Source: Streptomyces sp. ATexAB-D23
GTDB lineage: Bacteria; Actinomycetota; Actinomycetes; Streptomycetales; Streptomycetaceae
Assembly: GCF_000373645.1 (NCBI RefSeq)
Contig: NZ_KB892057.1
Span: forward strand, 62,001 to 126,000
Reading direction: 5' to 3'
Length of the DNA stretch: 64,000 nt
Both the position numbers and the translations under genes were made by a program. Positions 55,131-63,285 of this stretch are shown one piece after another. The notes under the pieces were generated by a model, which was given only the letters and a program-made list of their open reading frames with translations, ran no database searches and was not told the DNA's origin. The number at the start of each line of letters is the position of its first letter. Within the stretch, counting starts at the first letter, position 1.

Positions 55131-55640
55131 CTATCTCCCGCCGCGGGCGATCGGGGCGAACACCGCTCCCGTCAGCGTCGCCAGGTCCTCGGGGGACAGC
55201 TCCACCTCCAGGCCCCGGCGGCCCGCCGACACGCAGATCGTCGCGTGGGCGCGGGCCGACGCGTCCAGGACCGTGGGGAGGCGTTTGCGCTGGCCCAGGG
55301 GGGAGATCCCGCCCCGTACGTAGCCCGTGGTGCGTTCCGCCGCGGCCGGGTCCGCCATCGTGGCGCGTTTGCCGCCGGCCGCCGAGGCCAGGGCCTTGAG
55401 GTCCAGGGAGCCCGCCACCGGGACCACCGCCACCGTCAGGCGGCCGTCCACGTCGGCCACCAGGGTCTTGAAGACGCGGTCGGGGGAGACGCCCAGGGCC
55501 TCGGCCGCCTCCTCGCCGTAGGAGGGGGACGCGGGGTCGTGCTCGTACGCGTGCACCGTGAACGGGGTGCCCGCCGCGGTCAGGGCGACCGTGGCGGGGG
55601 TGCCGCCGGACTGGGGCTGCTTCTTCTGCTTCTTCGCCAC
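55131..55640 (-). CDS. ybaK: Cys-tRNA(Pro) deacylase YbaK/EbsC
   Basis: A 169-residue YbaK/ProX-fold protein that hydrolyses mischarged Cys-tRNA-Pro. The family segments are PFTVHAYEHDP, RVFKTLVADVDGRL with the conserved Lys, and TTGYVRGGISPLGQRKRLPTVLD. The ATG at 55640 follows a GGGGCG stretch. The Lon-domain gene lies 26 nt upstream on the same strand. Confidence 0.95.
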   Translation of the reverse strand: MAKKQKKQPQSGGTPATVALTAAGTPFTVHAYEHDPASPSYGEEAAEALGVSPDRVFKTLVADVDGRLTVAVVPVAGSLDLKALASAAGGKRATMADPAAAERTTGYVRGGISPLGQRKRLPTVLDASARAHATICVSAGRRGLEVELSPEDLATLTGAVFAPIARGGR

Positions 55641-55666
55641 GGGGCGGGGCTCTCCGGGTGGTCGCG

Positions 55667-56410
55667 TCAGTTGAGGTGGGTCGGGGTGACGGTCAGATCC
55701 ACCGCCGGGAGCGACGGCAGGTGCCGGATGACCGCGGTCTCCGAGCGCAGCAGCTTCAGCTCCTCGCGGAGGCGGGTCGCGGTGTCCGGGGCCTGGAGGA
55801 GGCGCTGCCGGGCGGGGACGTCCAGGACCACGGCGGAGGCCACCAGGTAGGAGACGACCGACGGGTCGTCGGGCAGGTCGGCGCCCGTGGTGAGGGACTG
55901 CTCGCTCGCCCCGGCCAGACGCTTCTGGTAGCCCCGGAAGGCCCGCAGGACACCCTCGGCGAGCGGGCCCGCCTCGTCGCCCGGGTCCTCCTCCAGCTCC
56001 TCCAGCTCGGCCGTGAGGTACGGGCCGCTCGCGTCGACCGAGAGGAGCCGGACGCGGGTGGTGCCGGTGGCCAGCACCTCGTAGCTGCCGTCCGCGCGCT
56101 CCCGGATGGTCGCCGCGTCGGCGACGCAGCCCACCCGGTGCAGGGCCTGGACGGGGTCGGTGCCGAAGCCGTCGGACGGGCCGCGTTCGACGGGTTTGCG
56201 CACCGCCTCCGGCATGCCGACGCCCGTGGCGGCGGTCTCGCGGCCGTCGCGGATGGCGACCACGGCGAAGCGGCGCGGTTCGTCCTCGTCGATGGTCAGG
56301 AGCTCACGCATCATGGCGCGATATCGCTCCTCGAACACGTTGAGGGGCAGCACGAGGCCGGGGAACAGCACCGCGTTCAGCGGGAACAGAGGCAGGCGAG
56401 CGGTGGTCAC
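55667..56410 (-). CDS. Lon N-terminal (substrate-binding) domain protein
   Basis: A 247-residue protein made of a single LON substrate-binding domain, without ATPase or protease parts. The start RLPLFPLNAVLFPGLVLPLNVFEERYR is typical, as is the later GVGMPEAVR. Such stand-alone domains occur widely; the role is unknown. The GTG at 56410 has TACGCT 8 nt upstream and no ribosome site, so the mRNA may be leaderless. Confidence 0.93.
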   Translation of the reverse strand: MTTARLPLFPLNAVLFPGLVLPLNVFEERYRAMMRELLTIDEDEPRRFAVVAIRDGRETAATGVGMPEAVRKPVERGPSDGFGTDPVQALHRVGCVADAATIRERADGSYEVLATGTTRVRLLSVDASGPYLTAELEELEEDPGDEAGPLAEGVLRAFRGYQKRLAGASEQSLTTGADLPDDPSVVSYLVASAVVLDVPARQRLLQAPDTATRLREELKLLRSETAVIRHLPSLPAVDLTVTPTHLN

Positions 56411-56415
56411 AGCGG

Positions 56416-57441
56416 TCAAGCGTAATGGCCGCGCGCCCGTCCTCGTCCGGCCCCGTGGCGCAGCGGTGTCGCGGAGGCCACCCGGAGCCTTGTGCTGTCC
56501 CGCGCGTCGAGGAACCGGCCCAGCGGATCTCCGGACACCGAGGCCCACGGGAACGAGGCCGCGTGCGGCCCGATCCGCCGGAACTGCTCCAGCGCCTCGG
56601 CCCAGCGGCCCCGTACCACCAGCACGTACGCGAGGAGGTTGCGCACCTCGGCCGGCCACGGGTCGCCGGGGGCGAAACCGGCGGACAGCGTGATCGCCAG
56701 GTCCACCGCCGCGTCGATCCGCTCCTCCTGCACCGATGTGGACAGGGTCCCCGGCCCCTCGGCCAGCATCGCGAACGCGGCCCGCAGCGGCAGCGCCTGC
56801 ACCAGGGAGCTGGGCAGCGAGTCCTCCGCGGCCCGCTCGGCGAAGTCGAAGCACTCGCGGTGCGAGCCGTACCAGGCGGCCGACAGGTACTGCAGGGCCG
56901 CGACATGGCAGCCGTAGTGGTGCGTGGAGCGTTGCAGCGCCTGCTCCCACAGCACCTCGAACGTGGTGTGCGTGGCCTGGGTGCCCCGGGCGTGGTCCAG
57001 TGCGAGGCGCCAGGGCACCGGGTCCCGCGGATCGCTCCGCGCGGCGGCCGTGATCATCGGCCCCACCTCGCGCAGCTGCTCCGCACGGGCCGGTGACTCC
57101 CAGGCGCGGTCGACGGCGAGCTGGGCCTTGACCAGCAGGGCGTCGGGGTCGCGCGGCGCGACGGACAGCCAGTGGCCGAGCCAGCCGTCCCGGTTGCGGG
57201 CGAACGCGACGAGCCGCTTCAGATAGCGGTCCCGGCTCTCCCACTCGGCCCCGTCCCGGGTGGTGGCCAGCAGCTTCGCGGCCGGTTCGTACTCCCCGGC
57301 GGCAGCGGCCACCAGCGCGGGTGACAACCGCTCGTCGGGGGCGTCGAGCAGCACCGCGTGGTCCGCGGCCAACCCGGAGGACAGCTCCGGGGTGTTGCGG
57401 ATCACGCGCGCCGTACGGAGGAGAGCGCGGAGGAAAGGCAT
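56416..57441 (-). CDS. helical-repeat-like protein of unknown function
   Basis: A 341-residue protein that reads as mostly helical, with TPR-like spacing of Ala/Leu/Trp (for example NLLAYVLVVRGRWAEALEQFRRIGPH) though no clear TPR run. I do not recognise the family with confidence. The ATG at 57441 starts PFLRALLRTARVIR; an ATG at 57453 is also possible, and neither has a ribosome site. Its stop overlaps the promoter box of the Lon-domain gene. Confidence 0.8.
   Translation of the reverse strand: MPFLRALLRTARVIRNTPELSSGLAADHAVLLDAPDERLSPALVAAAAGEYEPAAKLLATTRDGAEWESRDRYLKRLVAFARNRDGWLGHWLSVAPRDPDALLVKAQLAVDRAWESPARAEQLREVGPMITAAARSDPRDPVPWRLALDHARGTQATHTTFEVLWEQALQRSTHHYGCHVAALQYLSAAWYGSHRECFDFAERAAEDSLPSSLVQALPLRAAFAMLAEGPGTLSTSVQEERIDAAVDLAITLSAGFAPGDPWPAEVRNLLAYVLVVRGRWAEALEQFRRIGPHAASFPWASVSGDPLGRFLDARDSTRLRVASATPLRHGAGRGRARGHYA
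56419..56424 (-). promoter_or_regulatory. candidate leaderless -10 box of the Lon-domain gene
   Basis: TACGCT (minus strand) ends 8 nt before the GTG at 56410 and lies in the last codons of the upstream gene. Confidence 0.45.
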
Positions 57442-57676
57442 GGTGCAGACCATTGAAAAGCGCTGGTGGGGGCAGGCGCCAGGGGAGCGCTGTGAAGCTT
57501 TGGTGCCGAGTGGATGGGTTGCTCGGGCTCCAGTCAAGAAGAAGCAAAGGAAAGCACGGATTCTGGCTGATACTCGCCGGTGCTGGGCAGAAGGTCCGTG
57601 GACTGCCCGGCGCCGGCGGGCGGTCGCGCGGCCCGCCGCGCACGGGAAGGCCGCCCCCGGCGCCGGTATCCCGCCG

Positions 57677-59278
57677 TCAGCCGCGGCGCAGCAGCCGGGA
57701 GGCGCCGGCCGCGACCGTGGTGGCCAGTATCCAGCCCAGCAGGATCAGCGCGGCGGCCATCCACTGCCAGCCGCCCTCCATCCGCCAGTAGCCGTCCTGG
57801 CCGAGATCGATCACCGGGATGAGCAGATCCAGCGCGTACAGCGACGCGTTCCACTGCGGATGCTCCTCGCCCTTGATCGCGGCCGGGTCGTACCGCGAGA
57901 ACGCCAGCGCGCCCGCCGCCCACAGCACCGCCATCCACACCGCCGCCCGCCCCGGCCGGTAGCCGTACGCCACCGTCCAGTCCTGGAGGTAGCCCCAGAG
58001 CTTCCCGGCGGGCGGCAGCGTCTCCCGGCGGCGGCGCTGCTTGGCGAGCAGCACCTCCCTGGCGTCCGCGTCCTCGCCGCTGTTGCGCAGCACCGCCGCC
58101 AGCCGCTCGTAGGGCTCCGGTACGTACTCCGGGGTGGCCGCCGCCACCCACTCCAGACGCCGGGAGAGCGGGAAGTGCCCGTACGGGACGAGGTTCTCGT
58201 AGACGAACCCGCCCATCGCCAGGCCGCCGGGGCCCGGCCAGCTCGTCGACACGTCGATCAGCGTGACCACCTTCGCGCCGTTGAGCACGACCCGCCCCCG
58301 GGCCGGACGCTCGGGGTTGAACCGCAGCTCCGGGGTGACCGTCCGGCGCAGCGACAGCTCCTCGTGCGTGTCGAGCACGAAGACCGCCTTGTGCAGGTCC
58401 ACCGCGTCACCGAACCGGCCGTCGTCCAGACGCACCCCGCCCCGGCAGCGGAACACCTGCGAGCGGGTGCCGTGCGCCGGGGTCGGGGACGTGGCGATGC
58501 CGTACGGGGGAGTCGTGCCCTGGTTCCCCGTGTCCACGCTGACCCACGCCTCGCTCATGTACAGCGTCCGCTCGACGCTCAGCTGCGGTGCGTTCAGCGC
58601 GCGGCGGCCCCGGCCGGCGCGCAGCCGGCTGCCGCGCAGGCTCAGCGAACCGCCCACCTTGGCCCCGCGCAGGCTCAGCTCTCCCAGCGTCTCGATCATC
58701 TCGGCCTGGAGGTCCTGGGCGACCGTCAGCCCGTCCCCGAGCAGCGCCCGGCCCTGCCGGTCCGGGCCGATGTCGATCTGGCTGAGCAGCAGATCCGTAC
58801 CGATCTGGGCGTCCGTGAGCCGGATGCCGCGCTCCACCCGGCAGCGCGGCAGATGCAGGTCGCCCTCGGTGCGCAGCCGGGCCGCCTCCAGGCGCGGCAC
58901 CGCGCACCCCACCAGCCGCAGCGTCGTGAAGTGGCATTCGGGGAACGCCACCTCCTCGTCGAACCGGCAGCCGGTCAGCTCCACGTACGGAGCGACACGC
59001 CCGCCCGCCAGGTCCAGCCTTCCCATGATCCGCACGCCCCTCAGCTTCAGGGCCGTCACCCGGCCGGGCCGGGCCGGCGGACCGCTCAGCAGCAGCCGGG
59101 CGACGACCCGGGCCTCCACGCTGCGCTCGGGGCCCCACGCGTGCGGGGCGAAAGGATCGTCGCGGGCCCGGTCGCGGGCCCGCAGGTCGTAGGTCGTGCC
59201 GTTCCGGAAGGACTGCCACATGCCCAGCTCCGCGGCGCTGAGGCCGTCCGGGAGATCCCCGTCGTGCCGCTCCGTCAC
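57677..59278 (-). CDS. beta-helix-like membrane protein, family unknown
   Basis: A 533-residue protein. Residues about 60-330 form many imperfect repeats of about 20 residues with a Leu-X-Leu/Gly-Cys/Ala rhythm (LKLRGVRIMGRLDLAGGRV, VELTGCRFDEEVAF, LSLRGAKVGGSLSLRGSRL), as in right-handed beta-helix or pentapeptide-like proteins. A helical region (about 390-440, with LAAVLRNSGEDADAREVLLAKQRRR) precedes two membrane segments near the C-terminus. Homologues have been labelled oxidoreductase, but I see no cofactor motif. The GTG at 59278 has AGGGG upstream. It is divergent from hisD. Confidence 0.85.
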   Translation of the reverse strand: MTERHDGDLPDGLSAAELGMWQSFRNGTTYDLRARDRARDDPFAPHAWGPERSVEARVVARLLLSGPPARPGRVTALKLRGVRIMGRLDLAGGRVAPYVELTGCRFDEEVAFPECHFTTLRLVGCAVPRLEAARLRTEGDLHLPRCRVERGIRLTDAQIGTDLLLSQIDIGPDRQGRALLGDGLTVAQDLQAEMIETLGELSLRGAKVGGSLSLRGSRLRAGRGRRALNAPQLSVERTLYMSEAWVSVDTGNQGTTPPYGIATSPTPAHGTRSQVFRCRGGVRLDDGRFGDAVDLHKAVFVLDTHEELSLRRTVTPELRFNPERPARGRVVLNGAKVVTLIDVSTSWPGPGGLAMGGFVYENLVPYGHFPLSRRLEWVAAATPEYVPEPYERLAAVLRNSGEDADAREVLLAKQRRRRETLPPAGKLWGYLQDWTVAYGYRPGRAAVWMAVLWAAGALAFSRYDPAAIKGEEHPQWNASLYALDLLIPVIDLGQDGYWRMEGGWQWMAAALILLGWILATTVAAGASRLLRRG

Positions 59279-59367
59279 CGGTGCCCCTTTCGTTCGGAGG
59301 CGTGATCCCGTTATTCCCTCTGGGTGACCGGATGAACGCACATAGTCAGCCGTCACAGCGGGGGCAT

Positions 59368-59384
59368 GTATCAGCCAGTGATAC
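59368..59384. promoter_or_regulatory. GTATCA-TGATAC inverted repeat upstream of hisD
   Basis: Six-bp perfect arms with a 5-nt spacer, 40 nt before the hisD start, in the 146-nt divergent gap. It is a candidate operator for hisD or the divergent gene. Confidence 0.4.
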
Positions 59385-59412
59385 GGGCGTCCGGACGTTC
59401 GCGGCGGTCTGC

Positions 59413-59418
59413 GAGAAT
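59413..59418 (+). promoter_or_regulatory. candidate -10 box of the his operon
   Basis: GAGAAT ends 6 nt before the GTG at 59425; no ribosome site precedes the GTG. The match to TANNNT lacks the first T. Confidence 0.35.
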
Positions 59419-59424
59419 TGCCGG

Positions 59425-60747
59425 GTGATCTCTCGAATCGATCTGCGCGGCAATGTCCTCCCCGAGGGCGGCGCCCTGCGCGACCTGCTGCCCCGTGCCG
59501 AGTTCGACGTGGAAGCCGCCCTGGAGACGGTGCGGCCCATCTGCGAGGACGTACGCCATCGTGGCTCGGCGGCAGTGATCGACTGGGGGGAGAAGCTCGA
59601 CGGCGTCCGGATCGAGTCGGTCCGGGTGCCCGCCGCCGCCCTCGCACGGGCGCTCGAAGAGCTGGATCCGGCCGTTCGCGCCGCCCTGGAGGAGTCGGTC
59701 CGCCGCGCCCGCCTCGTCCACCGCGAGCAGCGCCGCACCACGCACACCACCCAGGTCGTCCCCGGCGGCACCGTCACCGAGAAGTGGGTGCCGGTCCAGC
59801 GCGTCGGGCTCTACGTGCCGGGCGGCCGCGCGGTCTACCCGTCCTCCGTCGTGATGAACGTCGTCCCGGCCCAGGAGGCGGGCGTCGAGGGCCTCGCCGT
59901 CTCCTCCCCGCCGCAGAAGGAGTTCGGCGGACTGCCGCACCCCACGATCCTGGCCGCCTGCGCCCTGCTCGGGGTGGACGAGGTCTACGCGGCCGGCGGC
60001 GCCCAGGCCGTCGCGATGTTCGCGTACGGCACCGGGGAGTGCCTGCCCGTCGACCTGGTCACCGGCCCCGGCAACATCTACGTCGCCGCCGCCAAGCGCC
60101 TCCTCAAGGGCCGCATCGGCATCGACGCCGAGGCCGGCCCCACCGAGATCGCCGTCCTCGCCGACGCCACCGCCGACCCGGTGCACGTCGCCGCCGACCT
60201 GATCAGCCAGGCCGAGCACGACCCGATGGCCGCCGCCGTCCTGGTCACCGACTCCGAGGAGCTGGCCGCCGCCACCGAGGCCGAGCTGGTCCGGCAGGTC
60301 GCCGCGACCAAGCACGTCAAGGAGCGCATCGAGCCCGCGCTGGCCGGCCGCCAGTCCGCGATCGTCCTGGTCAACGACCTGGAGGACGGGCTCACGGTGG
60401 TCGACGCCTACGCCGCCGAGCACCTGGAGATCCAGACCGCCGACGCCGCCGCGCTCGCCGGCCGGGTCCGCAACGCCGGAGCGGTCTTCGTCGGCCCCTG
60501 GTCGCCCGTCTCGCTCGGCGACTACTGCGCCGGCTCCAACCACGTCCTGCCCACCGGCGGCTGCGCCTGCCACTCGTCGGGCCTGTCCGTGCAGTCCTTC
60601 CTGCGCGGCATCCACATCGTCGACTACACGCGCGACGCGCTCGCCGAGGTCACCCACCACGTGGTGACCCTCGCCGAGGCGGAGGACCTCCCCGCCCACG
60701 GCGCCGCGCTCAAGGCCAGGTTCGGGTGGAAGGTTCCGCAGCAGTGA
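59425..60747 (+). CDS. hisD: histidinol dehydrogenase HisD
   Basis: HisD, 440 residues, oxidises histidinol to histidine in two NAD steps. Family segments are VPGGRAVYPSSVVMNVVPA, AGGAQAVAMFAYGT, ITGPGN-like VTGPGNIYVAAAKRL, DAEAGPTEIAVLAD, QAEHDPMAAAVL and the metal/catalytic EHLEIQ and CACHSSGLS regions. The GTG at 59425 starts the fold directly and may be leaderless. It heads the operon; hisC overlaps its stop. Confidence 0.97.
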   Translation: MISRIDLRGNVLPEGGALRDLLPRAEFDVEAALETVRPICEDVRHRGSAAVIDWGEKLDGVRIESVRVPAAALARALEELDPAVRAALEESVRRARLVHREQRRTTHTTQVVPGGTVTEKWVPVQRVGLYVPGGRAVYPSSVVMNVVPAQEAGVEGLAVSSPPQKEFGGLPHPTILAACALLGVDEVYAAGGAQAVAMFAYGTGECLPVDLVTGPGNIYVAAAKRLLKGRIGIDAEAGPTEIAVLADATADPVHVAADLISQAEHDPMAAAVLVTDSEELAAATEAELVRQVAATKHVKERIEPALAGRQSAIVLVNDLEDGLTVVDAYAAEHLEIQTADAAALAGRVRNAGAVFVGPWSPVSLGDYCAGSNHVLPTGGCACHSSGLSVQSFLRGIHIVDYTRDALAEVTHHVVTLAEAEDLPAHGAALKARFGWKVPQQ

Positions 60748-61871
60748 CGAACGACCGCACCGCGCTCAACCCCTGGGACGCCCTGCCCATCCGCGACGAG
60801 CTGCGCGGCCAGTCCCCGTACGGGGCGCCCCAGCTCGACGTACCCGTGCGCCTCAACACCAACGAGAATCCGTACCCGCTGCCCGAAGCGCTCGTCGACC
60901 GCATCGCCGAACGGGTCCGCGAGGCCGCCCGCGACCTCAACCGCTACCCCGACCGCAACGCCGTCGAACTCCGTACCGAGCTGGCCCGCTACCTCACCCG
61001 CACCGCCGGGCACGAGGTCGAGGCCGCCAACGTCTGGGCGGCCAACGGCTCCAACGAGGTGCTCCAGCAGCTGCTGCAGACCTTCGGCGGACCCGGGCGC
61101 ACCGCGATCGGCTTCGAGCCCTCGTACTCCATGCACGCCCTCATCGCCCGCGGCACCGGAACGGGCTGGATCTCCGGGCCGCGCAACGAGGACTTCACCA
61201 TCGACGTGGACGCCGCCCGCGCGGTGATCGCCGAGCGCCGGCCCGACGTAGTCTTCATCACCTCCCCCAACAACCCCACCGGCACCGCCGTCGACGCCGG
61301 GACCGTCCTCGCGCTGTACGAGGCGGCGCAGGCGGCCGAGCCGTCGATGGTCGTGGTGGACGAGGCGTACGGCGAATTCAGCCACCACCCCTCGCTGCTC
61401 CCGCTGATCGAGGGCCGCCCCCACCTGGTGCTCTCGCGCACCATGTCGAAGGCGTTCGGCGCCGCCGGGCTCCGCCTCGGCTACCTCGCGGCCGACCCGG
61501 CCGTCGTGGACGCGGTCCAGCTGGTGCGGCTGCCCTACCACCTGTCCTCCGTCACCCAGGCCACCGCACTCGCCGCCCTGGAGCACACCGATACGCTCCT
61601 CGGGTACGTCGCGCAGCTCAAGAGCGAGCGCGACCGGATCGTCGGCGAGCTGCGCGGCGCAGGCTTCGACGTCACCGAATCGGACGCCAACTTCGTCCAG
61701 TTCGGCCGCTTCGCCGACAGCCACGCCGCCTGGCAGTACATCCTCGACCGGGGCGTCCTGGTCCGGGACAACGGCGTACCGGGATGGCTGCGGGTCTCCG
61801 CAGGGACCCCGGAAGAGAACGACGCGTTCCTCGATGCGGTGCGCGGACTGAAGAAGGAGCACGACGCATGA
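60744..61871 (+). CDS. hisC: histidinol-phosphate aminotransferase HisC
   Basis: HisC, 375 residues, a PLP enzyme. Key segments are RLNTNENPYPLPEAL, NRYPDRNAVELR, NGSNEVLQQLLQTF, FITSPNNPTGTAV, VDEAYGEF, and the PLP lysine in SRTMSKAFGAAGLRLGY (about residue 236). The GTG overlaps the hisD stop by 4 nt and hisB overlaps its own stop by 4 nt. Confidence 0.97.
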   Translation: MTNDRTALNPWDALPIRDELRGQSPYGAPQLDVPVRLNTNENPYPLPEALVDRIAERVREAARDLNRYPDRNAVELRTELARYLTRTAGHEVEAANVWAANGSNEVLQQLLQTFGGPGRTAIGFEPSYSMHALIARGTGTGWISGPRNEDFTIDVDAARAVIAERRPDVVFITSPNNPTGTAVDAGTVLALYEAAQAAEPSMVVVDEAYGEFSHHPSLLPLIEGRPHLVLSRTMSKAFGAAGLRLGYLAADPAVVDAVQLVRLPYHLSSVTQATALAALEHTDTLLGYVAQLKSERDRIVGELRGAGFDVTESDANFVQFGRFADSHAAWQYILDRGVLVRDNGVPGWLRVSAGTPEENDAFLDAVRGLKKEHDA

Positions 61872-62470
61872 CTCGCGAGGCCCGCGTAGGAAGAGTGGAG
61901 CGGACCACCAAGGAGACGTCCGTGGTCGTCGAGATCGACCTCGACGGCACCGGAAAGGTCGATGTCGCGACCGGGGTCGGCTTCTACGACCACATGCTCG
62001 ACCAGCTCGGCCGGCACGGTCTGTTCGACCTCACGGTCAAGACCGACGGCGACCTGCACATCGACTCGCACCACACCATCGAGGACACCGCCCTTGCGCT
62101 CGGCGCCGCCTTCAAGCAGGCGCTCGGCGACAAGGTCGGCATCTACCGCTTCGGCAACTGCACCGTCCCGCTGGACGAGTCGCTCGCCCAGGTCACCGTC
62201 GACCTCTCCGGCCGCCCCTACCTGGTGCACACCGAGCCCGAGAACATGGCGCCGATGATCGGCGCCTACGACACGACGATGACCCGGCACATCCTGGAGT
62301 CCTTCGTCGCCCAGGCGCAGATCGCCCTGCACGTCCACGTCCCGTACGGGCGCAACGCGCACCACATCGTGGAGTGCCAGTTCAAGGCGCTCGCCCGCGC
62401 CCTGCGCTACGCCAGCGAGCACGACCCGCGCGCGGCCGGCATCCTCCCCTCCACGAAGGGCGCCCTGTGA
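61868..62470 (+). CDS. hisB: imidazoleglycerol-phosphate dehydratase HisB
   Basis: HisB, 200 residues, dehydrates imidazoleglycerol phosphate. Both metal-binding His-His-X-X-Glu sites are present (DSHHTIEDTALALG and NAHHIVECQFKA) with GFYDHMLDQLGRHG. It is the monofunctional type, without the phosphatase domain of enterobacteria. The ATG at 61868 overlaps hisC. Confidence 0.97.
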   Translation: MTREARVGRVERTTKETSVVVEIDLDGTGKVDVATGVGFYDHMLDQLGRHGLFDLTVKTDGDLHIDSHHTIEDTALALGAAFKQALGDKVGIYRFGNCTVPLDESLAQVTVDLSGRPYLVHTEPENMAPMIGAYDTTMTRHILESFVAQAQIALHVHVPYGRNAHHIVECQFKALARALRYASEHDPRAAGILPSTKGAL

Positions 62471-62634
62471 CCGGCCTGAACACCATCCTGATCCTGGTCG
62501 GCCTGTTCCTGGCCGGCGGGGTCTACTCCTTCTCCAAGCAGGGCATGCCCAAGGGCGTCATCGTGCTGCTCTCCATCGCATCCCTGATGTGCCTGGTGGC
62601 CGGCGTCCTGCGCATCCAGGGACTCTGGGACTAG
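62467..62634 (+). CDS. 55-aa membrane protein embedded in the his operon
   Basis: A 55-residue protein with two hydrophobic segments (LNTILILVGLFLAGGVYSF and VIVLLSIASLMCLVAGVL) joined by a short Lys/Gly/Pro turn, so probably a hairpin in the membrane. The GTG at 62467 overlaps the hisB stop as GTGA, so it should be co-translated with the his genes. No his function is known for it; I do not recognise a family. Confidence 0.85.
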   Translation: MTGLNTILILVGLFLAGGVYSFSKQGMPKGVIVLLSIASLMCLVAGVLRIQGLWD

Positions 62635-62643
62635 GAGCGGAAA

Positions 62644-63285
62644 GTGGATACGAAGAAGAAGGTCGTCGTCTTCGACTACGGCTTCGGCAACGTCCGTTCC
62701 GCCGAGCGCGCCCTCGCCCACGTGGGCGCGGACGTCGAGATCACCCGTGACTTCGACACCGCGATGAACGCCGACGGGCTGCTGGTGCCCGGCGTCGGCG
62801 CGTTCTCGGCGTGCATGGAGGGCCTGAGGAAGGCCCGCGGCGAGTGGATCATCGGCCGCAGGCTGGCCGGCGGACGCCCCGTCATGGGCATCTGCGTCGG
62901 CATGCAGATCCTCTTCGAGCGGGGCATCGAGCACGGCGTCGAGACCGAGGGCCTGGACGAGTGGCCCGGCACCGTCGGCCCGCTGAAGGCCGACGTCGTC
63001 CCGCACATGGGCTGGAACACCGTGGAAGCTCCCGCGGAATCCCAGCTGTTCGCCGGACTCGACCCCGAGGCCCGGTACTACTTCGTGCACTCCTACGCGG
63101 CGCACGACTGGTCCCTCGAAGTCACCAACGCGAAGATCCGCGCTCCCAGGGTCACCTGGGCCACGCACGGCGAACGGTTCGTGGCGGCCGTGGAGAACGG
63201 CGCGCTGTGGGCCACCCAGTTCCACCCCGAGAAGTCCGGCGACGCCGGCGCCCAGCTGCTGACCAACTGGATCGAGACGCTGTAA
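62644..63285 (+). CDS. hisH: imidazole glycerol phosphate synthase glutaminase HisH
   Basis: HisH, 213 residues, supplies ammonia from glutamine to HisF. The triad is seen in GICVGMQ (Cys near 83) and QFHPEKSGDAG (His and Glu near 195-197). The GTG at 62644 has AGGAG 6 nt upstream. The stop TAA shares its last base with the priA ATG. Confidence 0.97.
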   Translation: MDTKKKVVVFDYGFGNVRSAERALAHVGADVEITRDFDTAMNADGLLVPGVGAFSACMEGLRKARGEWIIGRRLAGGRPVMGICVGMQILFERGIEHGVETEGLDEWPGTVGPLKADVVPHMGWNTVEAPAESQLFAGLDPEARYYFVHSYAAHDWSLEVTNAKIRAPRVTWATHGERFVAAVENGALWATQFHPEKSGDAGAQLLTNWIETL

